DNA from: Planctomycetaceae bacterium
Lineage (GTDB): Bacteria; Planctomycetota; Planctomycetia; Planctomycetales; Planctomycetaceae
Assembly (NCBI GenBank): GCA_029259815.1
Contig: JAJDEJ010000025.1
Location: 1-48,466, forward strand
DNA: 48,466 nt
Direction: 5' to 3'
The notes under the pieces are model-generated. The model was given only the letters and a program-made list of their open reading frames with translations. It made no database searches and was not told where the DNA came from. This document shows positions 8,595 to 20,071 of the stretch, one piece after another (the stretch's first letter is position 1; every line of letters starts with the position of its first letter). Made by a program: the position numbers and the translations under genes.

Positions 8595-10184
8595 ATGGCC
8601 GAATTGTACCACGAATGCGGAGTTGCTGCGATTTATCAGTTGCCGGGAGACCACTCCGGGCGGCTGTGTCCTCCGCAGGGGAAGACGGCTGTCTCGCGGT
8701 GGATGCCCCGCCTGCTGTTGGACATTCAGAACCGCGGCCAGTTGGCGGCTGGATTGACGTCGTTCCATACCGACCGCAATCAGCTGATCGATACGCATAA
8801 GGACGTGGGGTCAGTCTCCGAGGTCTTTCGGCTGAGTCACCCGACGGCAGCCGATGAGTTGATGCACGAGTACGAAGGCCCTGCTGCCATCGGCCACACA
8901 CGCTATGCGACATGCGGCAAGGACGACCGCAGTTACGCTCAGCCCTTCGAGCGGCATCACATCGAAAAACGGAAGTGGTTCTCCTTCGCCTTCAACGGTC
9001 AGTTGGCGAACTACCCCGAATTGCGAGACGAGATCCTCTCTCAGAACGACTTTCATCTGGCGCGGGAGACGGACACCGAGATCCTGATGCATCTAATCTG
9101 TCAGGAACTCTCACGTCAGGAACAGGGGAGTGATCTCCTTCTCTTACTGCAACGCCTCAGTCGCAAGCTGGACGGGGCTTACAACATCGTGTTTCTCAAT
9201 GCGTTGGGCGACATGTTTGTTGCTCGTGACCCGTTGGGCATTCATCCCCTGTGTTACGCCTTTGAGGATGGGCTGTTCGCTGCAGCGAGTGAGAGCGTGG
9301 CGTTGGCCAATCTCGGTTTTCGAGAGGACGAGATCATCAGTCTCAAGCCGGGACATGCGGCCATCGTTCAGGATGGCAAGTTCTCGGTCCTCCCCTTCGC
9401 TGAAACACAACACAAGGCTCACTGTTTCTTTGAATGGATCTACTTTGCCAACGTCGCCAGCACACTGGACGACCGGAGTGTCTACCTCTCGCGAAAAGCG
9501 CTGGGTGAAGAACTGGCCGCTCAGGAGACCCTCGAGATCGATGATGACACGATCGTCATTCCAGTTCCCGACACGGCCAAAGCCGCCGCGGATGCGATGG
9601 CTTACTCCTTGAAGATTCCCTGTCTGGAAGGCTTGATGCGTAACCGCTACGTCGGCCGCACATTCATCGAGAGCAGCAACCGGGCCGACAAGGCGCGGAT
9701 GAAGTACACCCCGCTCCCCGAGGTGCTGCGGGGCAAACGCGTGATCGTGGTCGAGGATACGATCGTTCGCTCGACAACGATGAAAGCACTCGTGACTCAG
9801 CTGCGAGAACGGGGCGGTGCGAAGGAAGTGCACGTTCGCGTCGCCTGTCCGCCCATCATTGGCCCCTGCTTCTACGGCATCGACATGTCGAGTGTCTCGG
9901 AGCTGTTTGCACCGAAATTCATGTCGGGTCCCGAGCTGACAGCTGACGAAGAAGCAAAAATGGCAGCGGCACTCGACGCGGACTCGCTCCGCTATCTGCC
10001 GCTTGATGCGATTCCTCGCTGTGTGGACTTGCCGGACGATTCGCTGTGTCAGGCATGCATCAACAGCGACTATCCCACAGCGGCGGGTCAGAAGCTCTAT
10101 CAACTGGCAATCCATGCCGACGAGGAGGGGCTGCACGACGCGCGAATGATCGACTCCGCAATCTTCACGCCGGTCCGCACCTGA
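8595..10184 (+). CDS. purF: Amidophosphoribosyltransferase (PurF family)
   Basis: This enzyme catalyses the first committed step of purine synthesis, phosphoribosyl pyrophosphate plus glutamine to phosphoribosylamine. The N-terminal Ntn-hydrolase glutaminase domain (about residues 8-260) starts with HECGVAAIY, where Cys8 would be the nucleophile exposed after removal of a short propeptide. It continues with [11 protein letters not shown] and [15 protein letters not shown]. The phosphoribosyltransferase domain holds the PRPP loop [17 protein letters not shown] and PCFYGIDM. The C-terminal CQAC motif and the Cys of PCFYGID resemble iron-sulfur ligands of the Bacillus-type enzyme. The ATG at 8595 is preferred over the TTG at 8580, although neither has a clear Shine-Dalgarno sequence. 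Length is 529 residues, slightly long for the family. Confidence 0.93.
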   Translation: MAELYHECGVAAIYQLPGDHSGRLCPPQGKTAVSRWMPRLLLDIQNRGQLAAGLTSFHTDRNQLIDTHKDVGSVSEVFRLSHPTAADELMHEYEGPAAIGHTRYATCGKDDRSYAQPFERHHIEKRKWFSFAFNGQLANYPELRDEILSQNDFHLARETDTEILMHLICQELSRQEQGSDLLLLLQRLSRKLDGAYNIVFLNALGDMFVARDPLGIHPLCYAFEDGLFAAASESVALANLGFREDEIISLKPGHAAIVQDGKFSVLPFAETQHKAHCFFEWIYFANVASTLDDRSVYLSRKALGEELAAQETLEIDDDTIVIPVPDTAKAAADAMAYSLKIPCLEGLMRNRYVGRTFIESSNRADKARMKYTPLPEVLRGKRVIVVEDTIVRSTTMKALVTQLRERGGAKEVHVRVACPPIIGPCFYGIDMSSVSELFAPKFMSGPELTADEEAKMAAALDADSLRYLPLDAIPRCVDLPDDSLCQACINSDYPTAAGQKLYQLAIHADEEGLHDARMIDSAIFTPVRT

Positions 10185-10212
10185 CGTCTGCCGCTTCTGC
10201 AACTGGTTCTGG

Positions 10213-10794
10213 TTAGCGATCGAGATCCCACAACACGGGGGCAGGATCGTCGTTGCGTAACGATGTCTCTTCGGTCGGTTGCGGTGGGGGCACATCGAGC
10301 GAGTCCTCACCGGGCGGGACTTCGGAGCCTTTATCGATCTCAGGGGTCAGTGCCGGGATGCCATCGAGAGCATTCTCACGGACTTCGTCTCTCAACTCAC
10401 TGTCCGGCGCGTCGTTCAGTTGCTCTTCGGCATCGTCAAGGTGCGGAACATCAAAGTCGTCGGACTCGATTGGCTGGGCACTCGAATTGGTATCCCAGGG
10501 ACAGTTCATCCCCACGTACGCCCCTGCCGTCGTATCGACGATGTGCGGCAGCGGCTTGCAGCGATCACAGCGACACTGGCACAACAGACGATTGACGCCG
10601 CACTGACACCAGTCCGGTCGGCCAATTCGGGTCAGATCGTAACACGGGGAATAGAGCACCTCGAAGTGATGCTCGTGATCGGCGATGCAATCGATCGCGT
10701 CTGCATAGGGGTCAGTCAGCGGACAGCACTGGCAGCCGGTGAGCCCAACGACCACAACGACGGTTCCCATCCAACTTTGGCAGCGTTTCTGCAT
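10213..10794 (-). CDS. Cys-rich lipoprotein of unknown function
   Basis: The ATG at 10794 is preceded by a very strong GGAGGGGAC Shine-Dalgarno sequence. The N-terminus (MQKRCQSWMGTVVVVVGLTG, then Cys21) is a lipoprotein signal with LTGC as lipobox, so the mature protein should be lipid-anchored. Residues 21-80 are unusually rich in cysteine (CQCC, CQCG, CQCRCDRC), suggesting metal binding or disulfides. The C-terminal half is acidic and Pro-rich and looks disordered. Total length is 193 residues. No family is recognised. It is convergent with purF. The longer frame up to 10896 adds more cysteines but lacks a ribosome site. Confidence 0.7.
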   Translation of the reverse strand: MQKRCQSWMGTVVVVVGLTGCQCCPLTDPYADAIDCIADHEHHFEVLYSPCYDLTRIGRPDWCQCGVNRLLCQCRCDRCKPLPHIVDTTAGAYVGMNCPWDTNSSAQPIESDDFDVPHLDDAEEQLNDAPDSELRDEVRENALDGIPALTPEIDKGSEVPPGEDSLDVPPPQPTEETSLRNDDPAPVLWDLDR

Positions 10795-11381
10795 GTCCCC
10801 TCCCCGGCGAGCGCATCGACAGGGACAAAGATTGCAGAAATAGGGGCCCCCCGACCACACGACTCCGTCAATCGTCATCGGCTGAACGACCGTCATGTCT
10901 TGATCGAACTGGCCTGAATCTGCCCTCCGCCGCAGGGGATTGATGCCACTACGGCATCACAGATTGCCACACGATGACGCTTCAATTCAACAACCTCGCA
11001 TCCTGTCGAACATTGTTCATCGATCGAAGGCGTCCACACCGGGTGTGATGTGGCGAAAGTGAACCGTGAAGATGCCAACGTTCTCACGTTGCCATCCGGC
11101 AGCAATCAGCAGACGGCAACACAGGGAACTCTTGTCACAACGATCCCCGTGTGACCTAGCGTTTGAAGAGGCGGTCAGTCGATCGGTTTCAATTGGACCG
11201 TCGGCATATCATTCATCCAGGAAGCGATGTCCAAACATCGGTGATTGCAGGGCCATTCGCTTTGCTCCTGACCCTGCCACCCTCAAGAATCGCGGTTTTG
11301 AAACCCTCTTCACAGACACACCACCAAAAAACACGATTCGTCATCAGGCGAATCACTCAGTAACTTCCTCTGAGGTGCACC
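10795..11381. other. 587-nt gene-free gap with a solo repeat half
   Basis: I see no convincing gene here; short open frames on both strands lack coding character. The only recognisable structure is 11250-11282, a 33-nt stretch beginning GGGCCATTCGCTT that matches 12024-12056 at 30 of 33 positions. The latter is the right half of the fold-back element at 11941-12081. The gap separates two divergently transcribed genes, so it should also hold their promoters. Confidence 0.6.
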
Positions 11382-11867
11382 ATGAATCCGGCCACAGCGA
11401 CGCCAGATCAGACTTTTCAAACCGACCTGTCCAAAGAGGCTGTCATTCGCGCTATTCAGCTGGTGCGGGCGACTCACGATGAAATCGACCCGCGGTCGAT
11501 CGAAGGTGATGATTCGGCTCCTCACCGTGACCGTCGGTGCAGCCGACGTGTTCAACTCCAGATTCCGGTTGCCTTCACATCGGTCGATGAGGTTGATGGC
11601 CGTGAAGACCTGGTCGAAGTGTGTGGCCCGGAGCAGATCGCAGTCACGCGGGATATCTCGTCCCAGGGGCTTGGCATCGTCCATGACATGCCGTTGATGA
11701 CTGATCTCGCGTTCATTCAGTTTGATATGCCCGGCGAGTCGCCGATCACCATGCTGTACGAGGTGCGCTGGACCTCTCGCAAGACACGGTACTCGTACGT
11801 GACGGGGGGGAGACTCACGGGAGTTGTTGTCTCCGAACCCTGCTGTCTCAGTGACATTTCGGGTTGA
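11382..11867 (+). CDS. PilZ-domain-like protein
   Basis: This is a 161-residue cytoplasmic protein with no signal or membrane segment. From residue about 50 it shows a PilZ-like pattern: an Arg-rich start (RDRRCSRRVQLQIPVAF), then TRDISSQGLGIVHD in the place of the DxSxxG motif, a predicted beta barrel and a VRW strand near the end. PilZ domains bind cyclic di-GMP. Here the RxxxR and DxSxxG elements are recognisable, so binding is plausible but not proven. The ATG is preceded by GAGGTG at a spacing of four. It sits 383 nt upstream of a large hybrid histidine kinase in the same direction, with a fold-back repeat between them. Confidence 0.78.
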   Translation: MNPATATPDQTFQTDLSKEAVIRAIQLVRATHDEIDPRSIEGDDSAPHRDRRCSRRVQLQIPVAFTSVDEVDGREDLVEVCGPEQIAVTRDISSQGLGIVHDMPLMTDLAFIQFDMPGESPITMLYEVRWTSRKTRYSYVTGGRLTGVVVSEPCCLSDISG

Positions 11868-11940
11868 CCCGTATCGACCGATTGCCACGTTGTGCCATCG
11901 CCCGAACACTGAGAAGAATCCTGACGTGTGTGCTGTCACA

Positions 11941-12081
11941 AGTGAACCGTCACGGCTAAGGATTCGGTGAGGTGGCAGGGTCAGACCAACGGGATGGCCC
12001 GAAGATTCCGCGTCCTCACACCGGGGCCATTCGCTTCGCTCCTGACCCCGTCACCCGGAAGTCAAGCTGTGACGGATCACT
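11941..12081. repeat. 141-nt fold-back element, family B relative
   Basis: Outer arms 11941-11957 and 12065-12081 are inverted repeats matching at 15 of 17 positions. Inner arms 11971-11984 and 12042-12055 match at 12 of 14, and ATGGCCC (11994-12000) pairs with GGGCCAT (12024-12030). The rest of 11868-12250 shows no gene. Confidence 0.82.
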
Positions 12082-12250
12082 TAGCAGTTCATTGATTACA
12101 CAATGTCCTTGCGTTTGAGTCTCCGACGACTCATCGCGTAAAATTGTTCATTGTGCTTACCTCCAGTCGCGTTATGCTGGTCTTCAGTCGAAGCGACTTT
12201 GTCTCCCCGTCGGTGGGATAGGGATGTGCTGGTAGCTGCGGGAGCCCATC

Positions 12251-15139
<2,889 letters not shown>

Positions 15140-15174
15140 GTCTTCGATCCGTCTGGCCCCTCTGGCAACATCTG

Positions 15175-15663
15175 ATGTTCACAGCCGACGAATTCGTGAC
15201 TGAACTGCGGTCTGTCGGGATCACGCATGTGGTCAGTGTGCCGGACAGCACACTGGGAGAATGGTATCCGGCCCTGCAAGAGTCGGACGACCTGTCGCTG
15301 ATCCAAGTCTGCCGAGAGGGAGAAGCCTGGGCCGTGGCTGCCGGGTTGCATCTGGGGGGAGCGGCTCCCGTGGTGCTGATCCAGTGCACAGGTCTGTTTG
15401 AGTCAGGCGATGCACTGCGCAATGCCATCCACGACTATGGACTGCCCCTGTTCGGCATCATTGGATACCGCAGCTACCTCAATCAGTCATCGATTCCCGG
15501 GGACACGGCTCGTATCTTCACCGAACCCATTCTGTCTGCGTGGCAACTCGACACGGTGCTGATCGACACACCCGACAAGAAAGTCCGAATGGCAGAGCAC
15601 TATCGCACCTGTCGTGCAGAAGAACGCCCGGGCGTCGCCCTGATCGCCGAAGGACGAGCGTGA
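15175..15663 (+). CDS. Thiamine-diphosphate decarboxylase, alpha-type subunit (sulfopyruvate/phosphonopyruvate decarboxylase-like)
   Basis: The protein is 162 residues and corresponds to the N-terminal (pyrimidine-binding) half of thiamine-diphosphate 2-oxoacid decarboxylases. The pattern is FVTELRSVGITHVVSVPDS, then CREGEAWAVAAGLHLGG with the conserved Glu that activates the cofactor, then a conserved QCTGLFESGDALRN stretch. Its partner half is encoded seven bases downstream, so the pair probably forms an alpha-beta enzyme as in ComD/ComE sulfopyruvate decarboxylase. The substrate could equally be phosphonopyruvate or another oxoacid. No phosphoenolpyruvate mutase or sulfolactate gene lies within the window, so the pathway is not identified. 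Confidence 0.85.
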   Translation: MFTADEFVTELRSVGITHVVSVPDSTLGEWYPALQESDDLSLIQVCREGEAWAVAAGLHLGGAAPVVLIQCTGLFESGDALRNAIHDYGLPLFGIIGYRSYLNQSSIPGDTARIFTEPILSAWQLDTVLIDTPDKKVRMAEHYRTCRAEERPGVALIAEGRA

Positions 15664-15669
15664 GTCTCC

Positions 15670-16278
15670 ATGAATGAACCGAATTCACGCATGGATCTGG
15701 TCTCGACACTTCGCATTCTTCACGAAGTGCGCACGGACGAAGTCATCATTACTTCAATGGGTAGCGGGCGAGAGTGGCAGCAATTCAAACAACATCCGCT
15801 CGACTTCGTGCATGTCCCATCGAGTATGGGGCAAACCCAGTCATGGGGATTGGGCGTGGCCCTCGCTCAACCGACTCGCCGCGTGGTCGCTTGCTGTGGC
15901 GACGGCTCACTGCTGATGAACCTGGGATCCCTCGTCACGATCGCCAATGCGGCTCCGCCTAACTTCACCCTGCTCGTCTTCGATAACGGGGTCTACGAAG
16001 TGACCGGCGGACAATCCACGCCCGCATCGACCGCCAAGCGACTGATGGGCAGAAGCATCAACTTGGCCTCCCTTGCCGAGGAGTGTGGTTTTCGACACAC
16101 CGAAAGAATCACAACCCTTGATAAATGGCGGAGTCGTGCCGATATCCTGCTCAACCTGCTCGGCCCCGTTTGTGCAGTCCTTGATGTCGCTCCCCAGACA
16201 GAGGACTATTCGGTTCGGTCACCTGGTCGGCCCAAAGAGCGCGTGAGAGAATTTGCAGAGACCCTCCAGACAACTTAG
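15670..16278 (+). CDS. Thiamine-diphosphate decarboxylase, beta-type subunit
   Basis: The protein is 202 residues and corresponds to the C-terminal cofactor-binding half of the enzyme. It shows MGSGREWQQF, the SSMGQTQSWGLGVALAQP stretch typical of this group, and the thiamine-diphosphate/magnesium motif ACCGDGSLLMNLGSLVTIAN running to FDN, the GDG-to-N signature. It follows the alpha subunit directly (six-base spacer) and must be co-translated with it. Its stop codon lies three bases from the stop of the convergent DUF1501 gene. The GQTQSWGLG region and the split architecture favour a ComE/phosphonopyruvate-decarboxylase-like enzyme over acetolactate synthase. Substrate is unknown. Confidence 0.86.
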   Translation: MNEPNSRMDLVSTLRILHEVRTDEVIITSMGSGREWQQFKQHPLDFVHVPSSMGQTQSWGLGVALAQPTRRVVACCGDGSLLMNLGSLVTIANAAPPNFTLLVFDNGVYEVTGGQSTPASTAKRLMGRSINLASLAEECGFRHTERITTLDKWRSRADILLNLLGPVCAVLDVAPQTEDYSVRSPGRPKERVREFAETLQTT

Positions 16279-16281
16279 GCG

Positions 16282-17628
16282 TCATCCTGCGAGCAACTCT
16301 TCGATCGGCGATGCCTCAGGATCGGCAATGCGAATCGGCCGGCCGACATTGGAGATGTTCTGGCTCATCGGATCGATACCGAGTGCTCGACACACGGTCG
16401 CCAGGAAGTCATTGGTCGCGACTTTACGGTCCTCGACACGCATGCCGTTCTCGCTCGTCTTACCGATCACCTGTCCACCGCGAATCCCGCCGCCACATAA
16501 CACGGACGACCATGCGGCTGGGAAGTGGTCACGTCCGGTGCGATCCGCTGCGATTTGCGGCGTGCGACCGAACTCACCCATCCAGATGATGAGTGTCGAT
16601 TCAAGCAGCCCTCTCTGACGCAAATCATTCATCAATGTCGCCCACGCGGGATCGAGTGTCTCGCAGAGGGTTTGAACACCGGTAAAATTGTCCTGATGGG
16701 TATCCCAACCCGCGCCCTGATTGTCGCCCGCGGAGTTCAAAGAGACTTCCACAAACGGCACACCCCGCTCAACGAGCCGTCGGGCGAGCAGACAGCCCTG
16801 TCCGAAGGGATTACGACCGTACGCATCCCGTAACGGGTCCTCCTCATCGTCGAGGTTGAACGCGCCAACCGCTTGTGAACGCATCATGCGGACGGCCTTC
16901 TCATAGGCCAGCCGATGACTCTCGACGGTCACGTCCGGTCGCGTCGCTGCGAAACTCGTCTCCAGCGTATCGAGTAAACCGAGTCGTCCGTCGAGTTGAG
17001 GTGAGTCGACACCGTTTGGCAACTCGATATTGCGGACCTGCAGCGAGTCATCCTCGTTCATTTGACCACCACCACGAGCTGTGTCTCCCACGATGAGCGG
17101 GGCGTACTGCGGACCGAGGAATCCCGGACCGTAGGCACCGGGACTCAAAATGCGATTCGGGGCAATGCTGACAAAGTTCGGCAGGTCGGCTGTGTCGTGT
17201 CCCAGTTCCTTGCTGAAGAGTGACCCCATTGTCGGATAGCGAATCGGCCCCTGAGGCAGATACCCGGTGCGAGCCAGGTACGTGGCCCGCGTGTGGTCTC
17301 CTTCCTTCGTGCTCATCGAACGAATGACGGCCATGTCCTGCATCTGCTGAGCGATCATCGGCAGATGCTCGCAGACCTGGATGCCCGGCACAGACGTTTC
17401 GATTGGCTTGAACTCGCCGCCATTCTCATGCTCGGGCTTTGGATCAAACGTGTCGAGCTGACTGGGCCCCCCGCTCATCCACAGCAGAATGCATGATCGC
17501 TGCCTCGCAGGGTTAGCGGATGCCTGCTCAGCAAGGGCCGGAAACCAAGGGGACATCGCCCCTCCGAAGAACCCTGCGGTCGAGAGCCGCATCCAGTTAC
17601 GACGATTCATTCGACCAACACGACTCAT
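16282..17628 (-). CDS. DUF1501 family protein, exported
   Basis: This is a planctomycete-type DUF1501 protein of 448 residues, distantly related to the alkaline-phosphatase/sulfatase fold. The N-terminus MSRVGRMNRRNWMRLSTAGF with a following hydrophobic stretch resembles a twin-arginine signal (RRNWMRL). The family core begins SCILLWMSGGPSQLDTFDPKP and continues with MSTKEGDHTRATYLARTGY and LIIWMGEFGRTPQIA. The start at 17628 is chosen because AAGGTGATC precedes it at a good spacing; the open frame extends to 17682. Members are usually paired with a DUF1549/DUF1553 protein. Such a gene exists at 20072 but is separated from this one by a glycosyltransferase and an epimerase. Biochemical role is unknown. 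Confidence 0.92.
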   Translation of the reverse strand: MSRVGRMNRRNWMRLSTAGFFGGAMSPWFPALAEQASANPARQRSCILLWMSGGPSQLDTFDPKPEHENGGEFKPIETSVPGIQVCEHLPMIAQQMQDMAVIRSMSTKEGDHTRATYLARTGYLPQGPIRYPTMGSLFSKELGHDTADLPNFVSIAPNRILSPGAYGPGFLGPQYAPLIVGDTARGGGQMNEDDSLQVRNIELPNGVDSPQLDGRLGLLDTLETSFAATRPDVTVESHRLAYEKAVRMMRSQAVGAFNLDDEEDPLRDAYGRNPFGQGCLLARRLVERGVPFVEVSLNSAGDNQGAGWDTHQDNFTGVQTLCETLDPAWATLMNDLRQRGLLESTLIIWMGEFGRTPQIAADRTGRDHFPAAWSSVLCGGGIRGGQVIGKTSENGMRVEDRKVATNDFLATVCRALGIDPMSQNISNVGRPIRIADPEASPIEELLAG

Positions 17629-17805
17629 GAGGATCACCTTGCAGAGTGTGAGAGGGTGCGGTCGCACAGCACACGACCACACTGGGGATTGTCTCAGATC
17701 AAAGTCGCGATGTCGAGAAGATTCACCCCAACAAGTGACATCAACACTTGTTGATGCGAATAGGTGGTAATTGATCTCGAAGTAGTCTCAAAATGATTTG
17801 CGTGC

Positions 17806-17876
17806 GTAGCTGAACTCGCAAGAGTTCAGAAATCCAGAGAATTTTGACTCATCTGAATTCTTGCGAATCCAGCTAC
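17806..17876. repeat. 71-nt hairpin, family C copy 1
   Basis: Arms 17806-17829 (GTAGCTGAACTCGCAAGAGT then TCAG) and 17853-17876 are inverted repeats matching at 21 of 24 positions around a 23-nt loop. Both arms are identical, base for base, to those of the copy at 33361-33431, and the loop has the same length. Extra flanking arms (GTAGTCTCAAAA at 17782-17793 against a partner ending near 17901) extend this copy. It lies between the DUF1501 gene start and the glycosyltransferase end. Confidence 0.9.
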
Positions 17877-17910
17877 TTCGGTTTTGAGACCACTACTCGT
17901 GGGGTAGGTT

Positions 17911-18945
17911 TCACACGTCGCCGCGCAAAATGCTCTCGAACCTGTCGAGATTTCCCTCGATCGAGAACGTTTGCTCAACGAGACTACGTCCGGCTTGTCC
18001 CAACTGTTGGCGCAGATTCCGATCGGTGAGCAATTCCCGCAGAGCCGCTTCCCATTGCTCATCGGTGGTCGCCGCACGTCCGACACGGTTGCCCTCCAGA
18101 ATCTCCGCATTCACTCCGATGGGGGTGGCGATGCCCGGTGTGCCCACGGCGAGGTATTGCACGAGTTTGAGTCCGCATTTGTACTTCATCCACGGTTCGT
18201 CCTGACGCAACGGCATCAGGCCAATGTCCATCTCGTGCAGGTCAGCCACCTCACGATCGGGGTTCCATGAGCGGAACTCAACATCGATCCCTGAGAGATC
18301 GACTTCCCCCAGACGCTCATCGGTCGTCGCCACGATCAGCAGGCGAAAGGGCATCTCGTGGGAGACGCGGCGGAGTGCAGCCGCACACTCTTGCAGAAGT
18401 AACACATTGTGTGTCGTGCCGATCCATCCCAAGGTGACCCGATGTCCCACGGGCGGTTGCTCACGCGGCTGATACTCCGCCAGAGTGACACAGGTCGGAA
18501 TCACATGCACTTCCGCGCAGCGAGGCTGAAAGTATTCCTCCAGGAACCGATTCCCCACCACAATCGCATCGCACATCTCACTGATGCGATCAAATTTCTC
18601 CTCGTTGTTGAGAAACACACCGTCATCGACATCCAGAACCAGTCGTTTGGCAACAGCGCGAAAACGAGCTTCCCGCTCCCAGGTATTGTCGTGAAAGACT
18701 TCACGTTCGATAACGATTGAGTCGTAGTCGCGGAGTCTCGCAAGCAGTGTGTGCCAGCGGCGGACGGTCCGTTTGAGCAGCTGACTGCCACGCCAGCCGA
18801 GCCAGCGAAACGAGTCGTACTTCTCAGGGAAACTCGTCGCCACATCGCAGCGGTGCCCTCGCTGCCGGAGTTGGTCAGCAAACGGCAACACACGAAAACG
18901 CGTCGAGGGGACGTTCTTCCCTGAACCGATGAAGAGGATACGCAA
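17911..18945 (-). CDS. Glycosyltransferase, GT4-like (GT-B fold)
   Basis: This is a cytoplasmic sugar transferase of 344 residues. The N-terminal Rossmann domain opens with MRILFIGSGKNVPSTRFRVL. The C-terminal domain holds the linker strand VTLGWIGTTHN and the donor-binding region KYKCGLKLVQYLAVGTPGIA through GVNAEIL, the pattern of GT1/GT4 retaining transferases. A C-terminal helix (FSIEGNLDRFESIL) finishes the fold. Donor and acceptor cannot be told. The gene is divergent from a nucleotide-sugar epimerase with a 107-nt shared upstream region, which suggests surface polysaccharide or glycoconjugate synthesis. Confidence 0.88.
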   Translation of the reverse strand: MRILFIGSGKNVPSTRFRVLPFADQLRQRGHRCDVATSFPEKYDSFRWLGWRGSQLLKRTVRRWHTLLARLRDYDSIVIEREVFHDNTWEREARFRAVAKRLVLDVDDGVFLNNEEKFDRISEMCDAIVVGNRFLEEYFQPRCAEVHVIPTCVTLAEYQPREQPPVGHRVTLGWIGTTHNVLLLQECAAALRRVSHEMPFRLLIVATTDERLGEVDLSGIDVEFRSWNPDREVADLHEMDIGLMPLRQDEPWMKYKCGLKLVQYLAVGTPGIATPIGVNAEILEGNRVGRAATTDEQWEAALRELLTDRNLRQQLGQAGRSLVEQTFSIEGNLDRFESILRGDV

Positions 18946-19052
18946 CGTGCTTTCCTGATCGAGATGCTGAATCGATGATTGTTGGCGGTGAGGCGATTTG
19001 CGACAATGTAAGACTCCCGTTCTTCCGTTCTCACTGCAAGCCGTAGCTGCCC

Positions 19053-20051
19053 ATGAAAGCCTTCGTCACCGGAATTGCTGGCTTCATCGGTGCGCATGTT
19101 GCCCAGCACTTACTCGACGCTGGCTGGCAAGTGTGCGGCATCGACGATCTGAGTGGTGGTCGGATCGAGAACGTCCCGGAGGGGGCCGAGTTCCAACAAC
19201 TCGATTGCAACGAACCACTGGATGGCGTGATGCAATCCTTCCGCCCCACTGCCGTCTTCCATTTGGCTGCCTATGCTGCGGAGGGCTTGAGCCACCATAT
19301 CCCCGTCTTCAACTACCAGAATAATGTGGTCGCCACCGCGAACGTGCTGGGAGCTGCCTGCCGGGCCGATGTCGAGCATTTTGTGTTCACGTCGTCCATC
19401 GCCGCGTACGGTCATCCCGAGTCCGATCAGCCGTTTGACGAGGAGATGCTTTGTCATCCGTGTGATCCCTACGGCATCGCCAAACTCACCTGTGAGCACC
19501 ATATCCGCAGCGTGTGTGACTACTTCGGAGGTCCCCAATTCACGATCTTCCGCCCGCACAATGTGTTTGGTCCGAAGCAGAACATTGCTGACCCCTATCG
19601 AAACGTGGTCGGCATCTTCATCCGCTGTGCACTTGAGAGGAAGCCGTTTCCCATTTTCGGTGACGGCAGCCAGACTCGCAGCTTCTCCTACATAGACTCG
19701 GTCGCTGCCAGTATCGCAGCATCGCCGACGACGAAAGATGCGGCCAATCAGACGTTCAACGTCGGCGGTGATCACCCCCTGTCGGTGCGAGAGCTGGGGG
19801 AGACACTCGCGGAGATCATGGGCGTCGAACCCGAGTTCAACTTCCTGCCGCCTCGACAGGAAGTCCAGCACGCACATGCCGATCACACGAAAGTCCAGAG
19901 CGTTTTCCCCGCTGCATTTGCAGACGAGGTCGATCTCCGCACAGGTCTGGAGCGAATGGTCGCCGATGTGCGTCAGCACCCGATTGCCGATCCGACCCCG
20001 TGTCCGTCAGCGATTGAAATTCCTGAGAAACTCCCGCCCAGTTGGAGCTGA
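19053..20051 (+). CDS. NAD-dependent sugar-nucleotide epimerase/dehydratase (GalE-like)
   Basis: This is an extended short-chain dehydrogenase of 332 residues. The NAD-binding motif TGIAGFIGAHVAQHL lies near the N-terminus. The conserved HLAAYAAEG segment, the active-site Ser in FTSSIAAYG and the YGIAK catalytic pair (Tyr and Lys) follow in order. The substrate-domain signature FGPKQNIADPYRNVVGIFI resembles UDP-glucose 4-epimerase-like enzymes. A role in supplying an epimerised UDP-sugar to the divergent glycosyltransferase is inferred from position only. Substrate specificity within the GalE-like group is not resolved. Confidence 0.88.
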   Translation: MKAFVTGIAGFIGAHVAQHLLDAGWQVCGIDDLSGGRIENVPEGAEFQQLDCNEPLDGVMQSFRPTAVFHLAAYAAEGLSHHIPVFNYQNNVVATANVLGAACRADVEHFVFTSSIAAYGHPESDQPFDEEMLCHPCDPYGIAKLTCEHHIRSVCDYFGGPQFTIFRPHNVFGPKQNIADPYRNVVGIFIRCALERKPFPIFGDGSQTRSFSYIDSVAASIAASPTTKDAANQTFNVGGDHPLSVRELGETLAEIMGVEPEFNFLPPRQEVQHAHADHTKVQSVFPAAFADEVDLRTGLERMVADVRQHPIADPTPCPSAIEIPEKLPPSWS

Positions 20052-20071
20052 AGACCGAACTCGATTGTTCC

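Noticed and set aside
9144..10310. 388-codon minus-strand frame
   Set aside because: It is antisense to purF, whose motifs and frame are unambiguous.
11066..11482. 138-codon plus-strand frame before the PilZ-like gene
   Set aside because: It ends inside the PilZ-like gene in another frame, has no ribosome site and covers a solo repeat half.
19110..19979. 289-codon minus-strand frame
   Set aside because: It is antisense to the epimerase gene and shows no recognisable motif.
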